Assembly (NCBI GenBank): GCA_025526995.1 | Contig: JAHLKG010000024.1 | Span: 62,001-126,000, forward strand | Direction of reading: 5' to 3' | Length of the DNA stretch: 64,000 bases | From: Powellomyces hirtus | Lineage: Eukaryota > Chytridiomycota > Chytridiomycetes > Spizellomycetales > Powellomycetaceae | Part shown: positions 22,528-33,530 of the stretch, in pieces | Layout: the number at the start of each line of letters is the position of its first letter | Numbering within the stretch: position 1 is the stretch's first letter | Notes under the pieces: generated by a model | Databases searched by the model: none | What the model was told of the DNA's origin: nothing | The model's input: the letters and a program-made list of their open reading frames with translations, nothing else | Program-made: the position numbers and the translations under genes

Positions 22528-23322
22528 CTAGATTTTCGCCTTTGACAAACGAGCTAAAACACCTTCCAGCGCTTTGACAGTCTTTGGGTGCGACAGCATG
22601 GTCCAGGCATTCTCCGCCTCGAATTTGAGCCATTCCGCGTCTCCCCATTCATTGGCAAGGTCCCCTCGCAGTCCATTCTTGGTGAGCTGTCTGCCCTGGT
22701 CGGGCAATCTCAGCAGTTGTTCGATGGTTTTCTGAGCTGTTGGCATCAGAGTTTCCTCATCGGCAACGACCTTGTCCACAAACCCAATGGCCAGGGCCTC
22801 CTTCGATCCAACCATCTTTCCAAACTGACACATCTTATCCGCGCGGCCCTGGCCAATGATGGTCGACATCAGTTTGACCCACTTTGCAGGCACGGGAATC
22901 CCCAGGGCGACCTCGTTGAGACCCATGCTTCCGTTCTCTGTGATGATACGGAAGTCGCACGCCATGGCCAGACACGTCCCCCCTGCAGGACAAGCGCCCT
23001 TGATGGCGGCAACCGTCAGAAGAGGGGAGTTTGAGAGACGAGCCAGGAACTTGTTGGAGATGGACCAGAACTTGAGGTAGCGGTCCCCGCTCGTTGCCGG
23101 TGCGTACAGCTCCTTGATATCATTGCCGGCCGTGAACACGGGTCGGGCGAGACCAGAGTGGAAGATAACGCCGCGGACCTTGGGGTCTTGCTCGAGCTTG
23201 TCCAGCGCGGCGGTCAGTTGTTCCCACATTTCCAGATTCATGCTGTTGACGGGTTCGCGCTGGATGGATAGCTCCGCGTAGCCTCCAGGCTTGACGGTCG
23301 TGTTGATGTAGTTTCCGGGCAT
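22528..23322 (-). CDS. ECI1: Enoyl-CoA delta isomerase (crotonase family)
   Basis: Shifts cis/trans double bonds from position 3 to 2 in unsaturated fatty acyl-CoAs during beta-oxidation. Single exon, 264 aa from ATG 23322 (MPGNYINTTVKPGGYAELSI). REPVNSMNLEMWEQL, FTAGNDIKELY and AAIKGACPAGGTCLAMACDF form the CoA pocket and oxyanion hole. GSMGLNEVALGIPVP places the catalytic Glu as in mitochondrial ECI1. KLMSTIIGQGRADKM and DQGRQLTK follow. It ends LARLSKAKI, at best a weak PTS1-like tail. A basic, presequence-like reading frame lies just upstream but one base out of frame (see next entry). Confidence 0.88.
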   Translation of the reverse strand: MPGNYINTTVKPGGYAELSIQREPVNSMNLEMWEQLTAALDKLEQDPKVRGVIFHSGLARPVFTAGNDIKELYAPATSGDRYLKFWSISNKFLARLSNSPLLTVAAIKGACPAGGTCLAMACDFRIITENGSMGLNEVALGIPVPAKWVKLMSTIIGQGRADKMCQFGKMVGSKEALAIGFVDKVVADEETLMPTAQKTIEQLLRLPDQGRQLTKNGLRGDLANEWGDAEWLKFEAENAWTMLSHPKTVKALEGVLARLSKAKI

Positions 23323-23434
23323 TTTGCTGGGTCGTCAGGTGTCGCACTAGATGCCGTGTGGGTGTAGGTGCCGAACGATGGAGGGAACGGAGAGGCACGA
23401 AGGAACGGAGAGGCACGAGGAAAGCAGATCGCAC
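23323..23434 (-). other. Presequence-like frame upstream of ECI1, offset by one base
   Basis: From ATG 23434 a frame encodes MRSAFLVPLRSFVPLRSLHR and then SAPTPTRHLVRHLTTQQ. It is Arg-, Ser- and Leu-rich with no acidic residue, a typical mitochondrial presequence. It meets the ECI1 frame at a run of four A just before the ECI1 ATG. With three A the two would read through (QQ-MPGNY). A small repeat (CGTGCCTCTCCGTTCC, two copies) lies inside. This could be a sequence error, a lost targeting signal, or an out-of-frame upstream ORF. Confidence 0.5.
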
Positions 23435-23579
23435 GTAAAAGACATGTTCGGGAAAAAGCTTAGGCGGGTGAAGGTCATGCAGCTGTGGTCAGTCATGCGG
23501 GACGCGAACGCGTCAAGGTCATCTAATGTTACTTTCGCAAGGTAAATGTTACTTTTGCAGTTTCAGGAAGAATTTCAAA

Positions 23580-24919
23580 ATGGGCATTACGTTGCAAATG
23601 ATACACCTCAGTGTCGCACTTCTCATATGCGATGTGCCCATGCCGGGTAAGATGTCCATTTTGTATGTGTGAAGCATCCTCCACCACCTTTTCTCATACA
23701 ATTTTGCTTCTTATTCTCAGTGATAGTGTCAAATTATGGCGATTATGGTAGGTGGCGACACCAGCAGCGTTTAGGAAGACTATGACCCTCACAAGCGTCT
23801 TTCTTTCATAGAAAAGCTGTTCAGCAATCTTCTCCATCAGGTCTCTATCCACCCGATGCGCTCTTGTTGTCTGACAAAGCTGACTGTACTCGCAGGCGAA
23901 CGAAGCGTACTCCGCGTCGACCTTACCCGTGGAGTTGAAGATAACCGCGTTTGATGTCACGCAGGGTCAATACCCACAAAACATCGATGACTTCAGCGCA
24001 TATATCCTCACAGGCTCAAGTCAGTGCCCTCCGCTGTTGCTCAATCAAAGTGGTGGACTTGGCTAATGTGGGCGAATTTGATAGAGTTCTCGGCGTATGA
24101 GGATATCAACTGGATCAAAGATCTGAAGAAGTTTATGCAACGTGTGGATTCCGAGACACATGCAAAGGTTGTCGGTATCTGCTTTGGGCATCAGATTTTG
24201 GCTGAGGCGCTTGGAGGAAAGGGTATAGCTTATTAGATAAGGACATGAGGAGAAAGTGCAATCGTTACTCACTTTGGCTATTTGATCCTGATTCAGTTAC
24301 CAAGAATCCAGCTGGGTGGGAGATTGGATGGACCGAAATGAATTTGAACCCTGCCGGAGCAGATGTTCTGAAAAGCAGCAAAACGGTTCTGGTAAGGGTG
24401 CTTCTATGCTTCGCATGCGTGTTCATATTTGATCTAATGGTGATCGTTCTGTTTTGTCCTCAGCGAATACATCAGATGCATCAAGACCACGTATCAGTGG
24501 TCCCACCCCGATTCGAAGTCATCTCGTCCACGGAGAAATGCCCCGTACAAATGATGGCTCGTGGTGAGCGGTATCTGACGATTCAGGGTCATCCCGAGGT
24601 AGTACTTCACCCACAGTTACACTTCGCTGCCACACACAAACCTAACATCCTCAAACTTATGCATGTCTTCTTTCCACGCTCTAGTTTGTACCAGGCGTTG
24701 TGGTGGAAATTGTCAAGTACGATATGAAAATGATCTAGCCTTGCCACATCGAATACTGATATCTTGACTCACAGAGCTCGAAGGGCGTCAAAGGTCTTTT
24801 CGGAAGAGGTTGCCGACCTCGCTTTGTCGCAAGTCGATAATATGGTCGATAATATCTGGTTTGGACAAAAGATGTTGGGCTTCATGGTTGGAACGCAAGG
24901 GCTGGAAGTAGATGCGTAG
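23580..24919 (+). CDS. Class I glutamine amidotransferase-like protein (YLR126C-type)
   Basis: Free-standing GATase1-fold protein related to GMP synthase amidotransferase domains. Start ATG 23580 (MGITLQMIHLSVALLICDVP). At least seven introns connect VIVSNYGDY, KLFSNLLHQ, ANEAYSASTLPVELKITAFD with YPQNIDDFSAYILTGS, then FSAYEDINWIKDLKKF. The nucleophile elbow VVGICFGHQILAEALGG has the catalytic Cys. WEIGWTEMNL, RIHQMHQDHVSVVPPRFEVI and ERYLTIQGHPEF supply the His-Glu part. It ends WFGQKMLGFMVGTQGLEVDA. All catalytic residues are present. The natural substrate in fungi is not settled; it may act in gamma-glutamyl peptide or glutamine hydrolysis. Confidence 0.85.
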
Positions 24920-25149
24920 ACAGAATGCCATACCCAAGTCAGTCGCATAGTAGCCACCACGTCTGCCACATCATTTGGCTTACAAGACTAGCATTAGAAT
25001 ATACAAGGGGCCACGCCTCTAAACATATGTAGCATTCAGCGCACATAAATGTGCGACCTATCTGCATCAGTGAACCCACTATCTGATATCTGTCAATAGC
25101 ATCTAAATATATCCACGAATGTACATACTAGCACAAGTACTCATCAGCT

Positions 25150-26834
25150 TCACAACTCTACTCTTTCCAAGCCGGTAATGACTGAGTCAGCTGAAGCAGG
25201 CTTCAGCAACGCAGTCACGAGGTCGCGTGCACCCTTCACGCAGTCATTGACTCCCACCCCAAAGTAGCTGGCCCCCGCCAGAGAGAGGGTTCCCCCGCAA
25301 TCTCTCAAAATCGTGTTATGCATTTCTTGCAAGCGATCGTGATGCCCGACAGTGTACTGCGGGATACATTGTCTATGCAGCGCAACATTCACATCAATGA
25401 GTTCCGCATCGATCCCCAGATGCGTGCGCGCAGCAGTCAGGGCGGCATCCCGAAGCGTGTCCATGCTGACAGTGTCCGGATTACCGTAGTACTGCTCGAA
25501 TCGGTGTCCACCCATCATAACCGTCATACGGGTGGCATCGGGCGCGTCCTGTTCCGGCATTGCACACGAGTCAAACACGATTCCGAGGACCCCGGTAGGT
25601 TCGGTTAAGGGGATAAGATATCCAAAGCCGTTGAGTGATAGGACTTTGGATGCGGATCCGCGGAACGCGAGGTTGACGGTGGCCACGTTAACAGATTTAA
25701 TTGTGGATAGTAGTGAGGCCAAGGGCTGCTGAGACGAGGGAAGAAGGCTGTGCAGAGCCGATGCCGGGAGAGTGCTGATGACATGGTCGGCTTTGATGGG
25801 ATTGGAGTCACCCGAATGGAAGACCTGCACGCAATGCGACGGTTAGCGGTGGCCAGAAAGATTGCAATGCTGCGGTCAGAGCACGAACCTCAGGATTGGG
25901 ACCTAAGCTGATTTGTTCAACTTCGCCTCTGACCAACTCGACATTCTCCTTTGTTTCCAGATCCCGATGCAGAGCGTCGGTCAGGGTCTGCATCCCATCC
26001 TTAAAGGAATAAATGCTTGTAGTGGACTGAAGTTCCCTAACAAACGCATCCGCGTTGGCGTCACGCGTCTTTGCATCTTCTCTTGCTTTCTTCAGAGCAG
26101 CCGCAACCGCCTTGCGGTCTGGCGGGGCCAGCAACCCCCTCCCCACACTCCCATGCTTCTTCTCCAACTCCCACAATAGTGGCATCGCGCTTCTCACACT
26201 CAACTCCTTCGCATTCCCCGCATAAATCCCATGCAGGACGGCCGACACCAGATTGTCCGCAACGTTCTGGCCGAATCGCCTGGATACGAATGAGTGGATG
26301 CTCTCGTCTGATGCTTTGGAGGCTGCGACAAACGGCTCTTTGAGGAGACTGAGCACTAAGCCTTTCAGGAGTGGCGACTTTTGTTTCCATGGTGCGAGGA
26401 GTTCGAGCGGCGAGGTCGGGAGTTGGTGCAGGCGTGCGTCCTTGTAGATGTACCGATTTATGGCTGCTGGTGAGGTTTTTGCAGTGGTGAGGACTTCGTC
26501 CTGAAGGTTCAGTTGGTGGACCTTGTGTACGGAAGAAACGACTGTCAATCGCAATGAGACTCAGACTCTAACCCCTCGCTGAATGAGCCATTCGAAGCTC
26601 CGTACTCACCATCTCCAAGGTCGCTCGCCCGGCATCACCCACGGGCCGCAGTGTTCGCGGTCCAAGCTCAAATATTTGACCATGCTGCAACTTGGTGTGC
26701 ACCCAACCTCCCAGATGCGACGTTTTCTCCACAAGAGTGATCTTGCTCGCTTTTGGCGCAAGTCGGGATAGATGCCATGCGGTGGAGAGTCCTGTTATTC
26801 CGCCACCAAGGACGACATAACTTTTTGGTTGCAT
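25150..26834 (-). CDS. HEM14: Protoporphyrinogen oxidase (PPOX)
   Basis: FAD enzyme of the inner mitochondrial membrane that converts protoporphyrinogen IX to protoporphyrin IX, the second-last step of haem synthesis. Start ATG 26834 (MQPKSYVVLGGGITGLSTAW, the GxGxxG motif). An in-frame upstream ATG at 26945 would add 37 residues with no clear presequence. Introns lie near 26543-26608 and 25827-25888. Exons include TSHLGGWVHTKLQHGQIFEL with GPRTLRP, FVSRRFGQNVADNLVSAVLH with GIYAG, and FKDGMQTLTDALHRDLE. The C-terminal GGTLSLAGASYFGVGVNDCV is the family's FAD-binding end. It ends VITGLERVEL; length about 520 aa, as expected. Confidence 0.88.
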
Positions 26835-26945
26835 AGTGCATGAGTTCGCTGCTGACAAAGGAGTAACGCAGTTGACAAGCGGAACGGAAAATGTTACGGC
26901 GATCGGGCTTACGCAAGAAGCTGACTCATTGTTGAGAGGATGCAC

Positions 26946-28691
26946 TTGAATTTTAGCGTTGACAATAAAGTGAAGATGGGCATAGTTTGAAATATCTTTG
27001 TAGTGTATAATTTCTTTCTATTCGTATCATATTACATGTCACACTACACTACACTACATAGAGTGATCAGGGTCAACACTCGAAACAACAGACGCCTCAT
27101 GATTCGATAGTTCAAAGACCAGTCAGTCGCTGGAAACAGGAGGGTGGACAGAGAACGAGATTTTCTGGGGGACGGGGTGGAATCCAAAGCATCCCACTCA
27201 TGTGCAGCCGCTCGGGCCACCTTGTGAATTGCACTAAAAGGGTTGCTGCACGGGACCCGTTTCAAAAGCGCAGCATTCTTGACTCTAGCGCCTACGGCCA
27301 ATAGGGCATCATGGAGATCGAATGCTAGCCTTGTGTTTCTGGTAATCCCTCAGGGCTTACGCCCTGCGTCTCTCTCAGACGAATATTGTGCTTGTGGGAG
27401 CCTGTCCCAGCGCTAGAAACAATGCAGTTGCCCACATGTCCGTGTGTGTAGCTGGAGTCACAAGCTTGGAAACCACCCCGTTCCAGAAAATCTCCGGACG
27501 CTGACCACCGTCGTGTTCGAAGCAGGTATCATCGCTTCAAACGAATCACGAAACAAGGTGCGATGAGCAATGCTAAAGAATACTGCAAGATGCAAAAGTA
27601 CTTGTGATTAGCAACATGATCGATTTGCATCGCACGATAGTAAGGGTGATGTCGCCTCAGACATCCAAGGAAGGTCGCTTCTGCCAGCATGAGGACTTTC
27701 GTCCTTTTGGAGGAAACTGCGAAGTGGAATCGTTCATCCCAGGCGACATGTACCCACACGGCGTGGATAAAGACTGCTTACCTAACTATGTGAAGTTACA
27801 GCTGCCAGTATATCAGACCCGTAATGACTGAGTGAGAACAGCTCGTATCAGCGTTTGCAGTCAGCCATTCACGAGACTTCCACAGACAAGGTAATTCGAA
27901 ACAAGTGCACCATCTGTAAGCGACAAAGGAGTCAGCGATCCGGACGAAGCAAACAACAGACAAGGAGAGCAATTCAGATGCAGTGCGTGTGATGATGGAT
28001 CAGAAAGGCACTGGCTAGAGTGAACCCCGCTCCGTAAAGCGAGGCGGCGTTTTCACCACGGTCGATAAGAGGGGGAAAGGATTCGTTTTCATCACACCCA
28101 ATCTTCAGCAACGCATCTCATCTGAACAGGCCCATTGTCGCTTCTTACCTGGATCATGCGTGGACCCAATGAGGACAGAGGCGTCCATTTCTGTGATGAA
28201 GACGGAGAACGCTGGTGCATGCTGTTGTGTTCAGCACAGAAAAGAACGTCGCGGGTGAGGAGGTTGGAACGAAATAAGAGACCTCGTTCGCCCTTTTATA
28301 CGCGGACCAATTTTTTGTTTTTCCCTGACGCGTCCTTTGTTGGCATGACAATCAAGCACCTGGGTATCACGTGTCTCCAAAACGCCGCGCTCTAACATAG
28401 GGCGGAGTTTGCGAGCAGCTTGAGGATGTGTTCTAACACAAAGCGTTCTTGCCCTATGCACAGAGCCAACATGACGGGCTTGCAGGACGCAAAGCTGAAG
28501 ATGTATGAGATGGAAGTCTGCCAGGTGGGCTTCCATTGCTAGTAAGTAGTGCGCGGTGTCCATGGAATGTTTATTTTCTTTCGCCCACGGCTATTTATAG
28601 AGTTACTCCCGTCGCATATATTCGAGAAGTCTATCGGAGGGCTTGGATGTCGTGTTTCTTAGCATATATTTTGAACGGGGAAAAAGACGAG
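26946..28691. other. Long region without a supported gene
   Basis: 1.7 kb between HEM14 and the PH-domain gene. Open frames occur (for example 27044-27301 minus, reading AVGARVKNAALLKRVP, and 27604-27831 plus), but none shows a domain or clean splice-consistent extension. A CACTA-type pentamer is repeated at 27041-27058. A 6-bp stem with a TTAC loop (CAGGGC/GCCCTG) lies near 27350-27366. The first could be part of a small gene; support is too weak to call. Confidence 0.4.
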
Positions 28692-30599
28692 ATGTCATCG
28701 ACAACAAGCAGCAGGATTCCACGTTCAGTCTCATCACCGACCTCACTAGCCGTTCCGAACGCGATTGGTAGCACGGGCGACAACAGCAATGCATTGGTTC
28801 ACAGTGGATACCTGTGGAAACGGTCAAAAACTCACCCGCAACGCTGGATGCGGCGGCATTTCCGATTTGACGGCCGAGTGCTGGCATACCACCATTCATC
28901 CAGCACGGGGTCAGCTGCGCGATTAAGCCTCGAGACCAGCCGCATTATGCGGGTGGTGGCCAGCCCGCGGCCGGTCGCGGGCATTGGAGTCAATGTGTTT
29001 GATATATGGATTACGGGTGGAGACCCGCCGCTGGAGGTTGCCGCCCGCACCCGGCGTGGAATGGAAGAGTGGGTGACGATCCTGAGCCGTGCTGTTGGGG
29101 CGCGGTGGTTGATTGAAGGAACGGGGCTTGGAACAAAACGCCGCGCGACTGTTGGAGAATCGGCTGCTCAAAAGGGACACCGGAACGGGATGGTAACGTT
29201 CAAGGGCATTGATGATGCACCACCAGTTCCGCCCCTTCCGGAGCGTCGAAGTTCTGGTCCAGCCGATATGCGCGCGAAGGAAGGCGACTTGAGTGAAAAA
29301 CCACTGATGCCCACCCTGCCCCCGCTCCCGTTCTCACTTGAAGCAGCATTTGGGAAATTCTGGGATTCTGAGAAACATGACGTAAAATCCAACACACCTG
29401 TTCGTAACGACAGCAAACCGGTCCCGCAGCAGAAAGATGATCACTCGGCCAAAACACCAATTGCTCCTGAACGCACATTGGGATCCAGACCGAAAGTTCC
29501 ATCTAAAACTGGAACACCTCCTTCTCTGCGCCGGCCAAATCTTGCTAGTCAGTCAATGAACGATCTGGTCACTGTCAAATCCTTATCCTCAGAAAGCGTA
29601 TCGCAAACAATCCCCCGCACAACATCCGCTGCTAAATCGAACACGAAATTCAACACCGCTCCCTCTTCCGTTGCCAAAAATCATGATAATTCAAATAGAA
29701 AGCATCCGATGGACCGATTCAAATCTGCAGAGAAGCTGCAGGCCCTCATCGTGGCGCTCCACGATTCGATGGAAACGGCACGTCCGGATGCTTTATTCAA
29801 TGCCGCAGAGATCACTGACCGGCTGATGAGAGACCTACCGCCCCTTCCCACGCATCACTCTCCGCCACCACAACAGACAACGACAACAGGACCGACGGCA
29901 AAGCCGGTTCGCGAGGCTCCAATGCGGATCCTGCCACCTGTGATCATCACAAATCCGATCCCGGCGCAGCGACTCCGTAATGTCCCCGCACAGGATTCGG
30001 CAGACAGCACCAAGACAATCACCCGGCCGGGGCTCCCATCGCCGACGCCGGCGCCGCCAGTCCCGGCTATAGTGGCGGTTACAAGAACTGAGCGACTTGG
30101 CTCGGTTGGCGGCGCAGCCCAGTCGCCGCTGCTGACGTCGCTGGATCCGCAGGTGGCACCGAGCGCCCAGCGGGTCGCTGTACTGAGCAAAGTCGTCGAC
30201 ATCGTGCGTCACGGCACCGCGCTGCATCTCCGTCTTAACCGTGAGGAAGAAGGTGACCGAGATAACGAATCCTCTGGCAGCGAGTCACATCTTTCGCGGA
30301 AGGACACTAAAACAAGCAAGGGATCAGCATCGCCAGCACTCCCTTCCACTCACTTGGCCGCCCGCACCAAAGCTCGTCGCAAGGCCCTCGATGAGTACCG
30401 CGTGGCGGTTGAAGATCTTGGTCGCCGCACCCGTGACTACATCCGCAGTCTGCCGTCTTCGGATAACGCTGACAGTCCAGCCGTTGCACCGCCCAACCCG
30501 GGCGCTGCTACTGCTGCAGCCGTTGATTTGGTTGAGAGCGTTGAAGTCATGCTGATGAAACTTGCGCAACTGCGTGAAGTCTTCGCAGACCGCGTCTGA
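28692..30599 (+). CDS. PH-domain protein with long disordered region
   Basis: Single exon; start ATG 28692 (MSSTTSSRIPRSVSSPTSLA), about 635 aa. The frame is open upstream but without coding character. Residues ~33-140 form a pleckstrin-homology domain: HSGYLWKRSKTHPQRWMRRH, FRFDGRVLAYHHSSS and a final helix RRGMEEWVTILSRAVGARWL. PH domains bind phosphoinositides or proteins at membranes. The middle is Pro/Ser-rich and probably disordered, with several PPLP-type SH3-ligand-like runs. Two helical regions stand out: MDRFKSAEKLQALIVALHDS and, at the C terminus, KALDEYRVAVEDLGRRTRDY then LVESVEVMLMKLAQLREVFA. No known full-length family was recognised; a cortical adaptor is a guess. Confidence 0.72.
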   Translation: MSSTTSSRIPRSVSSPTSLAVPNAIGSTGDNSNALVHSGYLWKRSKTHPQRWMRRHFRFDGRVLAYHHSSSTGSAARLSLETSRIMRVVASPRPVAGIGVNVFDIWITGGDPPLEVAARTRRGMEEWVTILSRAVGARWLIEGTGLGTKRRATVGESAAQKGHRNGMVTFKGIDDAPPVPPLPERRSSGPADMRAKEGDLSEKPLMPTLPPLPFSLEAAFGKFWDSEKHDVKSNTPVRNDSKPVPQQKDDHSAKTPIAPERTLGSRPKVPSKTGTPPSLRRPNLASQSMNDLVTVKSLSSESVSQTIPRTTSAAKSNTKFNTAPSSVAKNHDNSNRKHPMDRFKSAEKLQALIVALHDSMETARPDALFNAAEITDRLMRDLPPLPTHHSPPPQQTTTTGPTAKPVREAPMRILPPVIITNPIPAQRLRNVPAQDSADSTKTITRPGLPSPTPAPPVPAIVAVTRTERLGSVGGAAQSPLLTSLDPQVAPSAQRVAVLSKVVDIVRHGTALHLRLNREEEGDRDNESSGSESHLSRKDTKTSKGSASPALPSTHLAARTKARRKALDEYRVAVEDLGRRTRDYIRSLPSSDNADSPAVAPPNPGAATAAAVDLVESVEVMLMKLAQLREVFADRV

Positions 30600-31016
30600 G
30601 AGCATGTAGTTATTGATAGCCTGTACACCTGTTTTGCGCGACCTTCTCTCGGGCGCGTGATATAATATTTACCATAGATGGCCCATAGCGTTCTCATTTC
30701 AATCTCCTTCGCTTCTTAGGAGAAAGAGACTCAACTGGTTCTCACTATTGTCTTGCAAAACAAAAAGCGGCCCCTCGTCCAGTGTGATTCTCAGATCCCG
30801 TGTGCGCTGTCGTTCCGAATGTTGGGATTTGGCACCCAAAAGCTCCTGCCAGCGGAGGGTTCACTGCTGCCCCATACAACTCAAACGAGAGAAGAGACAG
30901 TGCGAGCAACACTTCATTAATATATAATAGCTGTACGATGATTTACTACAACGATGAAGACATGTCTATGACACCGCCCCAACATGGATATTGCTTGGCG
31001 TGATATGTGGAATCGA
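30600..31016. other. Intergenic, convergent genes
   Basis: 0.4 kb of 3' flank between the PH-domain gene and the SKL hydrolase gene, with no supported gene. Confidence 0.45.
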
Positions 31017-32681
31017 TCACAGTTTGCTCCTATGGCAGAGCATTTGCAAGCCGCCGCCGGAGCTTAGGCTGTTTTGCTTGCCTACACCTGCGTATGCCGG
31101 GTTCGGCACATTTCCTGTCAGATGAAGCTGGGCCTCTTCATCGATGCCCGAACCTCCTGGCGGTACGGTACCAGCCTTCTGCAATGCGCATGCTGATGAC
31201 AACGGCACGCTTGCGAGAAGCTGGAAGAGGCGCTCCGCTGTGGCGAGTGAAAAACAACAAAGCCACAGGTTAGGAATGCATTGAGGAAAGGAAATGTAGA
31301 GCTCCTGGCTTACCCACGACTTGGGGTTGCTCTACAGCTACCATCTGTTGGAAGAGCCGGTAACGGATTAGAATTGAGAAAGCGGCGGTTTATAACAATG
31401 CGGGACGAGCATACATGGCCAGCATTTGGTACGAAGAAGTGTTGCCCATTCTGGAGCTTGCTGGTGAAGTGCACGTCCCTGATCCTATGTGCCCAAATAA
31501 GCTGGTCAGCTCGCTGCTAGAGCCAACCCGAAATGCGACTGCTACTTACAGCCCCTGTTTCCCGTCTGCACAGTAAATCGGCTGAGCCCACTCGGAATCT
31601 TCTCCCGTCAGAAGGAATGCGGGCGTGGAGACCTCTTGAATGCGGTCATAAAGCGCGAAGGTGGATCCAGAGCCAAAGAATACGGACTGTGCGACATAGA
31701 CAAACAAGTAAATGAAAGTTCATATTTGTATGGACCGAGGTCTGGGCGGAGGAAACACTCAGATGACTTACGGCTTCCTGAAAGGGCTGGCATTTGAGGG
31801 CATACGCAGGATTTCCGTTTACGTCAGTAGTCTCGAAACCAGAGTCCTGATTTACAGCCAAGCAAGTAAGCAAGAACGTATACTGAGCAGCAATTGGGAA
31901 ACGGTACGCTACCAGGTACAGATCAAAGGCCTCTTGGTCAAAGTTTTTGTAGAACTGTTTTCGACGGAGCCCCTCCGCAGCAGCTGCTCTACAAATCGAG
32001 ATGAAAGAGTCACCTCAAGCATCGAATGACCCAGGACAATAATCCGCATGCTTACCGTGAGGGGAACGCAGGGCTTCGCTTGAGTGCATTCACGGTGAAA
32101 GGGGATTGGCGCATGTTTTCAGAAAATGGCTCTCTGGTGCCCGCCGTTAACTCAAAAAAGTCCGGGGTAAACATGACCGGCTCAGAAAGCAGCAAAGCGT
32201 GGAACGTGCCCTTTCTAATCTGCTCGGCAGCGATCATCTGAGCGGCACCAAACGAGTGGCCGACGCCCGCGATATGCACATCTGCATCGCCTTCTCGCTC
32301 CCGCTGCTGGATCCATGCGATGACTTCCAGCAGGTCCCGCCCGCTGTCAGCCCAGTCGAAAAAGTGCAGATCCTGCGGAACACTGCCCCGATTCAAATCT
32401 GCAGAGTGGCCGTGTTGTCGGGCGTCCACAGCGTAAATGGCCGAAATGTAGTCTGCTTGCGGGTCGGCCTGCTGGTTGCGCCATATGTGCCGTATCGTAG
32501 GCTCCCAGACCTCTTTCGTGAGTCCGAGCGCGTGTGAACACAGCAAAACAAGCTTTGGTTGGTTTGGTGGTCGGCGGGAGGAGGGGACCGGCGGGGTGTA
32601 GATGTTGACTGACAGAAGGATGTTTGGCCCGTGGCCAGAAATGACAGAATGTGTAAACGCTGGGCGGGTTTGGGAAGCCAT
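31017..32681 (-). CDS. Alpha/beta hydrolase with C-terminal PTS1 (SKL)
   Basis: Start ATG 32681 (MASQTRPAFTHSVISGHGPN). The first exon has the oxyanion region LVLLCSHALGLTKEVWEPTI, the motif YAVDARQHGHSADLNRG, and the nucleophile elbow IAGVGHSFGAAQM (G-H-S-F-G). After an intron at about 32081 come RAAAEGLRRKQFYKNFDQEA and FDLYL. Next are DSGFETTDVNGNPAYALKCQ, SVFFGSGSTFALYDRIQEVS with TPAFLLTGED, LIRDVHFTSKLQNGQHFFVP with the catalytic-His-like NAGH, MVAVEQPQVV, and a long tail. The last residues are CHRSKL: a textbook peroxisomal targeting signal. It resembles fungal Lpx1-type lipases or hydrolases. The nucleophile Ser, acid and His are all placed. Substrate unknown. Confidence 0.83.
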
Positions 32682-33530
32682 ATTACAGATGGGTGATGGA
32701 AGGGCTATGATGGCAGGTGGATTTGCTTGATACAATGTTGTTTGTTCAACAGAACTGTTTGAATGAGCAGACTTAGGGGTCACTCGCCGGAGTGAGATAA
32801 ACGCTGCGTCGCAAACAGGGCTTAGTACAGAACACGAATGTTCCATTCTGACGCCACATGGAAGATTACTTCTGTCGCAAGAAACATGTGAGACGCCAAC
32901 CTCCTTGCACCCGCATTCCATCTCATACGGAATGATTTTACAGCTTCCTAGCTTTCGTCTCCCAGCTATGTAGATGACGGATGGTGGCACTCACAGGATA
33001 AGGAGTAGTACCGGTAGCTGCATGTGGCGGAATTCTGTGACATTTCGAAGATGATGCGTTGCGATACGGAAGCTGGCGTAGGACGGTCGGTTGCTTTGCA
33101 CTGCATAATATCACTTGGGAAATCAGTGCAGCGAATCCAGTTCTTTTTTCGACAGTCACAACCAAACCATATTGGCCTGGTGTCAAAGTCATGTACATCC
33201 ACCTCTATTTTTGTGTCGCGGCGTTGGAGCCTCTGCTATTGTACTTCTCTTTCACTTCCTCTGCATAAAACTCAAGCGGCCCTTTGATTTTACCATTTTT
33301 TTGACATGCAATTTGTTCCGCAACGCAATGAGAATTGATTTGACCCACAACATATCCTCACCGGCCGCTCTATGCACATTGAATCATGCTAGTTGAAAGT
33401 GCAACATGATCGTGCGCCTACATTCACATTACATTTTTCATTATCTGGCACCCTTGACCATCCAAAGATTCAATCAAATAATTAAAGAGTCCATTCATGG
33501 GGTTACATGTCTATGCTGCTAGAGTTCTGT
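32682..33530. other. Intergenic, 0.85 kb
   Basis: Upstream of the hydrolase and downstream of the MARVEL-type gene, both minus strand. Open frames without recognisable products; mostly AT-rich. Confidence 0.4.

Noticed and set aside
29835..30227. Arg/Cys-rich minus-strand frame opposite the PH-domain gene
   Set aside because: Shadow frame of GC-rich coding sequence.
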